Below are positions 7,669 to 14,594 of a stretch of DNA of 19,132 nt, piece by piece. Source of the stretch: Sulfurimonas sp. Its GTDB lineage: Bacteria; Campylobacterota; Campylobacteria; Campylobacterales; Sulfurimonadaceae. Made by a program: the position numbers and the translations under genes. The stretch spans positions 1-19,132 of the forward strand of contig DQSP01000148.1 in NCBI GenBank assembly GCA_015663215.1, read 5' to 3'. The notes below the pieces were generated by a model. It searched no databases, had not been told where the DNA came from, and was given only the letters and a program-made list of their open reading frames with translations. Positions within the stretch are counted from its first letter, which is position 1. Every line of letters starts with the position of its first letter.

Positions 7669-8459
7669 TACACTTCTCCATTTTTTAAGATTCTTAGTGC
7701 AGTCTCTTCATCATCAGTACGCATGAGTGACTCACCTACTAAAAAGGCATCAACACCAGCTTTACTTAAATCTTCTAACTGTCCATGCTCATAAATCCCA
7801 CTCTCAGCTATAATAATCTTACCATTTGGTATAAGCGGTATTAGTTCATAACAGAGGTTCATATTCATCTCAAAAGTTTGAAGGTTTCTGTGATTTATTC
7901 CGATTATATCTGCTCCAGCATAGATAGCTTTTACTAAGTCCTTTTTATCATGAACCTCAACAAGAGCTTCCATACCTAAGTGTCTTGTGTAGCCGAGTAA
8001 ATCTTTGAGTTCGCCTTTAGAGAGTGCCGCAGCGATGAGCAAAATAAAATCAGCACCATGAACAACTGCTTCAAGAACTTGATACTTTGAGACTATAAAA
8101 TCTTTACGAAGAAGAGGTATACCAACATAACGACGAATGCCACCTAGATAATCTAAACTACCTTGAAAAAAGTGAGGTTCAGTGAGAATAGAGATAGCAC
8201 TAGCACCACCGCGTTCATAAGCCTGAGCAATTGCTAAAGGATCAAAGTCTTCACGAATGATTCCCTTTGAAGGAGAAGCTTTTTTTACCTCAGAGATAAT
8301 TCTATAAGGATCTTCCTCTGTCGCTTTTAAGTAAGGGATAACATCACGAGGGGCTCTCGCATTAAAAGCGAGTGAACGACCAAGCCAATCAAGAGAAAAC
8401 TCTTTCTCGCGTTTAACTAAATCCTCTTTTGTTTTTTTAATAATATCATCTAAAATCAT
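7668..8459 (-). CDS. trpC: Indole-3-glycerol-phosphate synthase
   Basis: A 263-residue TIM-barrel enzyme of tryptophan synthesis that cyclises CdRP to indole-3-glycerol phosphate with loss of CO2. Seen: [13 protein letters not shown] (54-66) with the catalytic Glu57/Lys59, [20 protein letters not shown] with catalytic Lys, [18 protein letters not shown] with Glu, GINHRNL with Asn, and IIAESGI with the phosphate-binding Ser. It is monofunctional, with no TrpF fusion. It shares an ATGA overlap with the upstream TPR lipoprotein. Other trp genes are not in view, so the pathway is dispersed, as is common in this phylum. Confidence 0.97.
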   Translation of the reverse strand: MILDDIIKKTKEDLVKREKEFSLDWLGRSLAFNARAPRDVIPYLKATEEDPYRIISEVKKASPSKGIIREDFDPLAIAQAYERGGASAISILTEPHFFQGSLDYLGGIRRYVGIPLLRKDFIVSKYQVLEAVVHGADFILLIAAALSKGELKDLLGYTRHLGMEALVEVHDKKDLVKAIYAGADIIGINHRNLQTFEMNMNLCYELIPLIPNGKIIIAESGIYEHGQLEDLSKAGVDAFLVGESLMRTDDEETALRILKNGEV

Positions 8460-9742
8460 TTTCTTTTTTTACCTTTTTTATTTTTTAAACATTTATTTAT
8501 TTTTTCTATATGTACTTTTACTTCAGGGTCATCGCCACCTTCCATTTTAGCCACTTCTTTTATAAGTCTATCCGCCTCTTCACACTGACCAAGTTTATAA
8601 TAACCCCATGCCTTAGAGTCAAGATAAAATGCAGACTGAGGCTGTAGTGCTAAAACCCTATCTATATACATCATACCTTTTTTAACATCAACTTCATGAT
8701 CTATAAGTATGTAACCAAGATAGTTGAGATATACAGTCTGTTTATTTACAAGTACGACTTTTTCTAACTTAGATACGACACTTTGTAGTAAAGCTTTTGA
8801 TGATTTATTTTTAGCACCTTCATACTCATAAATAGCACTTTGTCCAAGGTAGTCACTATTGCGTGTTTTTAAATATAACTCCGAGGCAAGTGCATATGCT
8901 TTGTCATACTGCTTTACTGAGGCATATAACTGTAGAAGAACAGTATCATCAGTTTTAGATTTCTCTAAAAAATTCACTAAACCCGCATAGTCTTGCTTAT
9001 AACTATAAATTTGCATAATCTTTGTAGAGACTTGTGGACTCTTATCAAATTCATATAGTCTCAAATAAGTTGAAAGTAAGCCATCTATATTGTTATCATT
9101 AGAATAAAAAGCTATTAAACGCAGGTAAATAAGTTTAGAGTCACCAACCATTCTAGTATATGTCTCAAGGTGTGCTATAGCCTCTTTTTTTCTTCCCAAA
9201 TTAACATAAAGAATAATAGACATTTTATCAAGTATCTTTTCGTTATGCTCTTTAGCATAAGCACTCTCTAGGTACCTAACTGCTAAGTCAAACTCTTGTC
9301 GTTTGATGTAAATATCTGAAGTTAAAAGGTAATCGTTTGGTTCTTTTGTTTTAGATGCTAACTCTACTGAGAGGTTTATCGCATAGTCAAGTCGATTTAA
9401 CTCAAATAGTGCCACGACCTTATATCGCAATAGTCTCATATCAAGAGTATCTATTTTTTGAAGTTTATCTACTCTTTGGATTACTTTCTCATTATCTCTC
9501 GCCATTAAGTCATTTTCAAGAGAACGATAAATATACTCTTGTTTATCTGACTTTATGTAAAGTTTTCTAAAGAGTTCTGAGGCTGCTTTATTATCATGAA
9601 CTTGTTCTGCTCGGAGTGCAAACAGTATGTAAGTGTCTTCATCCATAAAAGCTTTTTCATTGGGTTTTGCTTTTACATCATTTTTGAGCGAACATGATGT
9701 AAACAATACAATACTCATGCATAATACAAAGATTTTAATCAT
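8456..9742 (-). CDS. TPR-rich lipoprotein
   Basis: A 428-residue protein. Seen: signal sequence with lipobox-like FTSC (Cys17), then a mostly helical body of degenerate tetratricopeptide repeats (for example [32 protein letters not shown], and [21 protein letters not shown] near the end). It finishes with a very basic tail (KNKKGKKRK). Likely an outer-membrane or periplasmic scaffold; no specific substrate can be named. The ATG at 9742 has AGGA seven bases upstream. An in-frame TTG one codon earlier has only a four-base gap and was rejected. It overlaps the upstream ykgJ-like gene by 8 bases and trpC by ATGA. Confidence 0.8.
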   Translation of the reverse strand: MIKIFVLCMSIVLFTSCSLKNDVKAKPNEKAFMDEDTYILFALRAEQVHDNKAASELFRKLYIKSDKQEYIYRSLENDLMARDNEKVIQRVDKLQKIDTLDMRLLRYKVVALFELNRLDYAINLSVELASKTKEPNDYLLTSDIYIKRQEFDLAVRYLESAYAKEHNEKILDKMSIILYVNLGRKKEAIAHLETYTRMVGDSKLIYLRLIAFYSNDNNIDGLLSTYLRLYEFDKSPQVSTKIMQIYSYKQDYAGLVNFLEKSKTDDTVLLQLYASVKQYDKAYALASELYLKTRNSDYLGQSAIYEYEGAKNKSSKALLQSVVSKLEKVVLVNKQTVYLNYLGYILIDHEVDVKKGMMYIDRVLALQPQSAFYLDSKAWGYYKLGQCEEADRLIKEVAKMEGGDDPEVKVHIEKINKCLKNKKGKKRK

Positions 9743-10115
9743 CAACTATTCCTGGACACTCAACTTTAAGTTCTTCAATATGTGTTTTAAAATAATCCCA
9801 AAAAGGAAAAGTTATACACTGCGAAGGTCTTGCTTTATAAATTTTACAACCATTACTCTCTCTGTCATAAAAAACACATTCATAAGAATTTTCATGCTTT
9901 ACTTCTTTTATAGAGTATTTATAGCCATTTTTAAATAGATATTTTATCCCAAAATCATTAACACTTAGATTTAATAAATCAGCTATCTTATATATCTCAG
10001 CTTTTGAAACATATATGTAACCACTCTCTCCCGTGCAACACCTTCCTTCACAAGTGGCACAAGCATCTTGATTAAAGGCATAGGGGTAATCTTCTTTTCT
10101 TATTAGAGTTGACAT
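9735..10115 (-). CDS. YkgJ-family cysteine-cluster protein
   Basis: A 126-residue member of the YkgJ family (CxxCxxxCC; zinc or Fe-S binding suggested). Seen: CATCEGRCC near residue 19, then C in YECVFYD, CKIY, RPSQC and a final C in VECPGIV, plus the family pattern RPSQCITFPFW. The cysteine set is complete for the family, whose biochemical role is not settled. It overlaps the methyltransferase gene by 13 bases and the TPR gene by 8, so the three are tightly coupled. Confidence 0.88.
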   Translation of the reverse strand: MSTLIRKEDYPYAFNQDACATCEGRCCTGESGYIYVSKAEIYKIADLLNLSVNDFGIKYLFKNGYKYSIKEVKHENSYECVFYDRESNGCKIYKARPSQCITFPFWDYFKTHIEELKVECPGIVDD

Positions 10116-10798
10116 TTTACACTCTGTGTATCTGTTTTTAAAAATATCTCTTTTATTTTTTTTGTATACTCATTTTCATTCATAACTATTAAAGGGTTGA
10201 GAACTTTCATCATTGATTTAGAACCATTTCTTGCATGTATCATCACTAATGATGCATTTTTATTTTCTTTAGAATGTACAAACTGTACATCACATATACG
10301 CATTTTCACTCTGCTTATAGCCGTGCATATATCACTAAACGCAGTAGGGTCATAACAAAAAATAAAATGAGAATGGGGTTTAAGTAAACGCGACACTTTT
10401 TTAAAAAAATCATCAAGAGGGAGATTTGATGCATACCTTGCGTTTAGCAATACTGCATCTTCACTTTTCTGCACACCCTCTGGATAAAATGGAGGATTAG
10501 ATACTATAAAATCATACTTCTTTTGTTCTTCTAGTTCTAAAAAGTTTGATTGGAACAGCTGATACTCTATCTCGTTTACTTGAGCATTTTTTTGTGCATA
10601 TTTTATAAAGTGTTCTTGTTTTTCAACACCATATACATTAACTGTTTTAAAGTCTCTTCCAAGTAGTAAGCCTACTATACCACATCCTGCACCGACATCA
10701 AGTAGTTCTCCCTTAGGATTAAAACGAGATATAAAATCATATAAAAAAAGAGAGTCAGAGTTATACGAGTACCCTGACTCTGGTTGATAAAGTGTCAT
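10103..10798 (-). CDS. TrmN6-like tRNA1(Val) A37 N6-methyltransferase
   Basis: A 231-residue class I SAM methyltransferase of the YfiC/TrmN6 group. Seen: N-terminal YQPESGYSYNSDSLFL, SAM motif LLDVGAGCG (32-40) and the amino-methyltransferase motif SNPPFYPEG (100-108). The NPPF motif fits N6-adenine methylation of tRNA, though some relatives modify other targets. It is the first gene of the leftward operon and diverges from kdsB. The ATG at 10798 has a GAGG roughly 12 bases upstream, which is weak. The short first ORF segment and the position after the promoter support the start. Confidence 0.85.
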   Translation of the reverse strand: MTLYQPESGYSYNSDSLFLYDFISRFNPKGELLDVGAGCGIVGLLLGRDFKTVNVYGVEKQEHFIKYAQKNAQVNEIEYQLFQSNFLELEEQKKYDFIVSNPPFYPEGVQKSEDAVLLNARYASNLPLDDFFKKVSRLLKPHSHFIFCYDPTAFSDICTAISRVKMRICDVQFVHSKENKNASLVMIHARNGSKSMMKVLNPLIVMNENEYTKKIKEIFLKTDTQSVKCQL

Positions 10799-10829
10799 GT
10801 GAAAAAGAGACCTCTTACTTATGTTTAGA

Positions 10830-10835
10830 TATAAT
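10830..10835 (+). promoter_or_regulatory. Putative -10 box (TATAAT) for kdsB
   Basis: A perfect TATAAT preceded by TTTAGA, 34 bases before the kdsB ATG, would give a leader of about 28 bases. No convincing -35 was seen, which is normal in Campylobacterota. It faces the -10 box of the leftward operon six bases away. Confidence 0.5.
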
Positions 10836-10841
10836 TTTGTT

Positions 10842-10847
10842 ATTATA
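10842..10847 (-). promoter_or_regulatory. Putative -10 box (TATAAT) for the leftward trmN6-ykgJ-trpC-dapE operon
   Basis: Plus-strand ATTATA reads TATAAT on the minus strand, preceded by TTAGGA. Transcription would start near 10835 and give a leader of about 37 bases. It lies face-to-face with the kdsB -10, so the two promoters share the same few bases. Confidence 0.5.
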
Positions 10848-10869
10848 TCCTAATAAAGGCTTTACTCTC

Positions 10870-11586
10870 ATGATAATTATTCCTGCACGACTTGCATCCT
10901 CGCGTTTCCCTCAAAAAGTTTTAGCTGACATTGGTGGTTTACCTATGGTAGTACGCACTGCACAAAGAGTCGCCCACTTAGATAGAGTTGTAGTTGCAGC
11001 TGATGATGAAAAAATCATTACTGTGTGTAAAAATTACGGTATCGAGGCAATGCTTACCTCGACAACACATAAAAGTGGAACTGACCGTATTTACGAGTGT
11101 GCTACTATTTTAAAACTTGAGGATGATGAACTTATCATAAATGTTCAAGCAGATGAGCCTTTTATAGAACCTGATGTAGTAGAATCACTCATAAAAAAAC
11201 TTAAAACCTTACAAAACACAGGTGAAGAGTTTATTATGGGAAGCTGTTACAATGCTATAAATGCAGATGCGGCACAAGATTCAAATCTTGTAAAAGTTGT
11301 TTTAGATGAAGCTGATAATGCCATCTACTTTTCACGTTCAGCTATTCCTTACAACCAAGGTGGAGGAGCAAAGTATTTTGGTCACATCGGTATTTATGGT
11401 TTTGCAAAAAAAAGTTTACAAGAGTTCTGCTCACTTGGCGATGCCCCTATTGAAGATATAGAAAAATTAGAGCAACTCCGTGCTATCTATCATCAAAAAA
11501 AGATAAGTATGGTTAAGGTTGCATCAACGGGTTTTGGCATAGACACGAAAGAGGATTTAGAAAGAGCGGTAGAGATATTTCTCTAA
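10870..11586 (+). CDS. kdsB: 3-deoxy-manno-octulosonate cytidylyltransferase (CMP-Kdo synthetase)
   Basis: A 238-residue cytosolic enzyme that joins CTP and Kdo to make CMP-Kdo for lipopolysaccharide core assembly. Seen: N-terminal MIIIPARLASSRFPQKVLADIGG with the nucleotide-binding Arg/Lys, INVQADEPFIEP, YFSRSAIPY, GHIGIYGF and GIDTKEDLERA at the end. All are standard KdsB features, and the length is normal. The ATG at 10870 begins exactly at the conserved N-terminus. An upstream in-frame ATG would add 26 non-family residues. AAAGG stands about 10 bases upstream. It is the only plus-strand gene, with its last four bases overlapping the convergent small gene at 11583. Confidence 0.97.
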   Translation: MIIIPARLASSRFPQKVLADIGGLPMVVRTAQRVAHLDRVVVAADDEKIITVCKNYGIEAMLTSTTHKSGTDRIYECATILKLEDDELIINVQADEPFIEPDVVESLIKKLKTLQNTGEEFIMGSCYNAINADAAQDSNLVKVVLDEADNAIYFSRSAIPYNQGGGAKYFGHIGIYGFAKKSLQEFCSLGDAPIEDIEKLEQLRAIYHQKKISMVKVASTGFGIDTKEDLERAVEIFL

Positions 11587-11789
11587 CGACGAGGTCTTGT
11601 CTGTATTGTGTATGAGCCAAACTGCTCAGTCATAGAAAACTCATGTTTTGAGCAAAAAGTTGTTTTCATTTTATGAAGAAGTGACTCGGCTTCTGCTTTT
11701 GCTTCTTCTTTAGTATTAAAATCTTGAGCATCCCAAAGTCCATTTTTTACAAAACAGCTACATGGACTCATAACATTTACTTTATACAT
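11583..11789 (-). CDS. Small conserved-looking protein with three cysteines, function unknown
   Basis: A 68-residue protein. Seen: an N-terminal PCSCFVKNGLWD stretch (two Cys), a charged helix NTKEEAKAEAESLLHKMKTTF and a third Cys (FCSKHEF), with an Arg-rich end. AAGGGA precedes the ATG and it begins 11 bases after the stop of the large response regulator, so it is probably the last gene of the chemosensory operon. I do not recognise the family. Its stop overlaps the kdsB stop tail-to-tail by four bases, and no terminator is visible between them. Confidence 0.75.
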   Translation of the reverse strand: MYKVNVMSPCSCFVKNGLWDAQDFNTKEEAKAEAESLLHKMKTTFCSKHEFSMTEQFGSYTIQTRPRR

Positions 11790-11800
11790 AAATATATCCC

Positions 11801-13138
11801 TTAAAAATCAAAAATGTCATCAAAGTCATCATCCCCACCAGCAGGAGCTTCGTCCATTTTCAACATACTGCTAATAGTCTGACAGTTTACTTCGATAGTA
11901 GCATTCATAAAGTCTATACTTGGGGCACCTGTATGAAAAGACTGCTCTACCCAACTACTTAAATCATTACTAAATGCTTTACACATCGGTCCTAATGCTT
12001 CAGAGTTTTGGATGAAAACATCTGAATATGTAGCCATATCACTAGCTAAAGAACTTAATGCTTTTGCTATTACATATATCTCTGAGTAACTAGAAAGGAT
12101 AGATCCTAATCTCTCTATATAAGTATAGATTTCTACAAGTTCTTCTTGGGTCACATCACCACCACCAACTATAAGCATGAGTGAGTTTAGTTTAGTCGTA
12201 TACTCATCTAAATCAGCCATATCATCAGGATCTAAGTAGTCAAAAACTTGTAAAGATAGAGAAGTGTATTCTACACTACTTGCTATGTCTTCAGGTTCTT
12301 CTTCCACTATTTCAGTTACTGGAGCCACTGGTACTAATATCGGCTCGTGCTCCTCAAGTTCTTCATGAATCTTTAACAGTTTAAAAGAGAGTTTATCATC
12401 TTCTATTTTATACTCAGAAGTAACTTCATTTTTTTTCAAAAGTAATGATAAGACCTGTGAAGGGACGCCGTCGACATTTGTGACCGTAAAGTACTGATAC
12501 TCAGAAGAACTCTCTACAAAAAGGTTACTCTTGAGTCCTAAACGCAGCTGTACTTCACCCAAAGAAAAAATCATACGTATAGTATCACTTAAACCCTCAC
12601 AGTTATCCGACCCATCTAAGAGAAAACATTCCCATAACTCAGAAAGAGCATCTTCACTAAAAAGATTAAAGTCAGTATAACGCTTATATATCTCTTTTGT
12701 AAAAAGGTTAATTCCCTCTTCATTTTTTATTTTCTGAGGTGTATGAGTGTTTCTAGAATTTATAAGATTTATGTAGTTTGATATTCTTGTAGAAAAAATA
12801 TCTGCATTCACCGGTTTAGATATATAATCTTCGGCACCATGACTAAGAATCTCTTTTTGTCTCTCTTTATCATCTACTGCACTTACTGCAATAATCATAA
12901 TTTTCTTATCTTTTTGGCGAATGAGTTTTGTAGCTTCGATTCCATCCATATTTGGCATCATGATATCCATAAAAATGGCATCATACTGCTTCGATTCACA
13001 CATTTTTACAGCTTCAAGTCCGTCCACTGCTTCATCCATAGAAAAACTCACACCTGAGTTTTCGTCCAAGTAATCTTCTAACAAAAGACTCAGTATCATT
13101 CTATTATTTTTGTTGTCATCAACAATAAGTAGATTCAT
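11801..13138 (-). CDS. Large response regulator: N-terminal REC domain plus ~310-residue output region of unknown type
   Basis: A 445-residue protein. Seen: a full REC domain (1-130) with acidic D7/D8, phospho-acceptor D58 (FMDIMMPNMDG), S86 and K108 (ISKP). From 130 on it is unlike common output domains such as HTH, GGDEF or HD. It has one mixed segment (about 130-255), an acidic Pro/Glu-rich linker (EELEEHEPILVPVAP...EEEPED), a predicted helical bundle (about 290-420), and a very acidic end DDDFDDIFDF. That last motif resembles the CheY-binding tail of CheZ. The gene lies four bases after parA in the chemosensory operon, so CheA is the probable kinase. The output is unknown; scaffold or phosphate-sink roles are guesses. 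Confidence 0.85.
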   Translation of the reverse strand: MNLLIVDDNKNNRMILSLLLEDYLDENSGVSFSMDEAVDGLEAVKMCESKQYDAIFMDIMMPNMDGIEATKLIRQKDKKIMIIAVSAVDDKERQKEILSHGAEDYISKPVNADIFSTRISNYINLINSRNTHTPQKIKNEEGINLFTKEIYKRYTDFNLFSEDALSELWECFLLDGSDNCEGLSDTIRMIFSLGEVQLRLGLKSNLFVESSSEYQYFTVTNVDGVPSQVLSLLLKKNEVTSEYKIEDDKLSFKLLKIHEELEEHEPILVPVAPVTEIVEEEPEDIASSVEYTSLSLQVFDYLDPDDMADLDEYTTKLNSLMLIVGGGDVTQEELVEIYTYIERLGSILSSYSEIYVIAKALSSLASDMATYSDVFIQNSEALGPMCKAFSNDLSSWVEQSFHTGAPSIDFMNATIEVNCQTISSMLKMDEAPAGGDDDFDDIFDF

Positions 13139-13142
13139 TGCA

Positions 13143-13883
13143 TTAAATCCTTTTGAGTAATTCTTCTACACATTTATTATAGTCTTTCATTCCTTTAGAA
13201 CGTTTTGCATCTAAGATAATTGGTTTGCCACTCTCAAACTGTTGTGCAAGTTTAATATCTACACCAATAGGTAATAAAAGTTTTTCATGACCAAATGATG
13301 TTTTAACTTTTTCTACAGACTCTTTATGCTCGTTGATATGAGGGTTATACATAACAGGAAGAATAGATACATCCGCTATCTCTCGCTCCCCCGCTTTTGC
13401 AGTTTTATAAAGTGCTCTTAACATCTGTCCAACAGCTACAACACCCAAATGATGTGGTACAAAAGGTATCAGAACACTGTCTGCAACTTCAAGAGAGTTC
13501 TTGAGTAGTGCATCAAAAGTAGGAGGAGTATCTATGACACAGTAGTCAAAAAAGTCTGCAATTTTTTCACGCTTAAAACGATTTTTCAAAATTCCTCTTA
13601 AGTCTGCATACTCATAAACATCAAAGTTTACTAAAGCAGGTGAAAGTGTTAGGTTTTTATGAACAGTTGGAATAAAAGTTTCACTTAAAGTGCTTCCATC
13701 AAAGATAGAATGAACACCAAGTGTTTCACTCGGTTCACATCCAACTCCGATAGAAGCATGACCTTGTGTATCTAGGTCAAGTAAAAGTACTGAACCCATT
13801 TTGGCTAAACCACTCGCTATATTTACGGCAGTGGTTGTTTTTGCTGAACCACCCTTACGATTACTAACTACAATGGTTTTCAC
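13143..13883 (-). CDS. Second ParA/MinD-type ATPase, in the chemosensory operon
   Basis: A 246-residue deviant Walker ATPase. Seen: KGGSAKTT (10-17, signature K10; the usual Gly before the second Lys is Ala), LLLDLDTQGHAS (33-44), Walker B VIDTPP with D118, and a C-terminal block with FESGKPIILDA (GKPI as in ParA). No ParB lies beside it, unlike the partition pair at 1-1184. Known precedent: ParC in Vibrio and PpfA in Rhodobacter position chemosensory arrays, so array placement is a fair inference. I chose GTG at 13883 because the family pattern begins MKTIVVSNRKGG. An upstream TTG at 13892 is possible, but its Shine-Dalgarno gap is only two bases. It overlaps the STAS gene by about 20 bases. 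Confidence 0.85.
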   Translation of the reverse strand: MKTIVVSNRKGGSAKTTTAVNIASGLAKMGSVLLLDLDTQGHASIGVGCEPSETLGVHSIFDGSTLSETFIPTVHKNLTLSPALVNFDVYEYADLRGILKNRFKREKIADFFDYCVIDTPPTFDALLKNSLEVADSVLIPFVPHHLGVVAVGQMLRALYKTAKAGEREIADVSILPVMYNPHINEHKESVEKVKTSFGHEKLLLPIGVDIKLAQQFESGKPIILDAKRSKGMKDYNKCVEELLKRI

Positions 13884-14133
13884 TAGTATCAAATCCCTCT
13901 AAAATAGTCTGAAATAGTCTTTTCTCATCGCCAAATGTGTATGAACACTCATAATTCTTTTTATATGCCATAATCAGTTGCAAGATTGCCAAGTGTATAT
14001 CTTCGCACTCTTTTAAGTTAAAAACAACTGCTTCTCCTGCTTTTTCTTGTAAGAAATCCCTAAAGCTCACTACTTCATCTTCGTATATTACAGAGCTAAA
14101 ATTTACTTCATTATTTTCATATGTAATTGACAT
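13864..14133 (-). CDS. Small STAS-like protein
   Basis: An 89-residue protein with a STAS-like layout: beta strands at the N-terminus, AVVFNLKECEDIHLAILQLIMAYKK (35-59), and a C-terminal strand/helix with LFQTILEGF. The fold suggestion rests on the pattern 'VxFNLxxCxxIxxxxLQLIMA', equivalent to the STAS loop. The usual Ser/Thr in the D-S-x-G loop is replaced by I-H-L-A, so phosphorylation there looks unlikely. STAS proteins act as protein-binding switches; here it sits between cheW and parA and might mark the array for ParA. AAGGA lies six bases before the ATG. Family assignment is moderate. Confidence 0.6.
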   Translation of the reverse strand: MSITYENNEVNFSSVIYEDEVVSFRDFLQEKAGEAVVFNLKECEDIHLAILQLIMAYKKNYECSYTFGDEKRLFQTILEGFDTSENHCS

Positions 14134-14142
14134 TTTTTTTCC

Positions 14143-14583
14143 TTACTTTGGTAGTTTTATAGTTTTGATGACATTGATTAAAACACCATCTAAATCTAAA
14201 ACATTGTCTAATTCTAAGAACTCACTTGCCTCGTGTTGCTCGGCAGAGTTTCTAAAGTCACTCTCCTCAACATGAGCGATATCCTCAATAGTATCTACCT
14301 TAATGGCAAAAACAGCACCATCTTTATCATAAATGATTAACTTCTCAAGTGAATCAGACACTAATGAATCAGACACTAAATCTAACTCACTTGTATTCAT
14401 CTCTATTAGTTTACGAAAATTAAGTACTTTTATAACCTTATCTTCATAAGACATCATTCCATCAATAAACTGATGTGCATTTGGAATGCTCGTAAGAGAA
14501 GTTGACTCTATAATACGCTGTACATTTTCTATATTCATAGCATATTTGTTTTCGCCAACACTAAAAACTATTAAATCTGTCAT
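14143..14583 (-). CDS. cheW: CheW coupling protein
   Basis: A 146-residue CheW-like adaptor linking chemoreceptors to CheA. Seen: FSVGENKYAMNIENVQRII at the start, FIDGMMSYEDKVIKVLNFRKLI (GMIxYRGxVIPVxxLR equivalent), IIYDKDGAVFAIKVDTIEDI and a final LDGVLINVIKTIKL. The family's Pro in the VIPV motif is Lys here. An in-frame 15-base tandem duplication gives VSDSL twice (about residues 70-79). AAGGAG lies seven bases before the ATG, 12 bases downstream of cheA. A ParP-type role (CheW domain tethering ParA) is possible but the length fits plain CheW. Confidence 0.88.
   Translation of the reverse strand: MTDLIVFSVGENKYAMNIENVQRIIESTSLTSIPNAHQFIDGMMSYEDKVIKVLNFRKLIEMNTSELDLVSDSLVSDSLEKLIIYDKDGAVFAIKVDTIEDIAHVEESDFRNSAEQHEASEFLELDNVLDLDGVLINVIKTIKLPK
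14350..14379. repeat. Two exact 15-base tandem copies inside cheW
   Basis: TGAATCAGACACTAA occurs twice head-to-tail with no mismatch. It is in frame in cheW and encodes two copies of VSDSL in a loop before the LIIYDKDG strand. The identity suggests a recent slip or duplication. Confidence 0.95.
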
Positions 14584-14594
14584 TTCTTAGCTCC

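Noticed and set aside
10792..10869. N-terminal extension of kdsB by 26 residues
   Set aside because: The conserved KdsB start MIIIPARLASSRFP begins at 10870, and the upstream part covers the proposed promoter.
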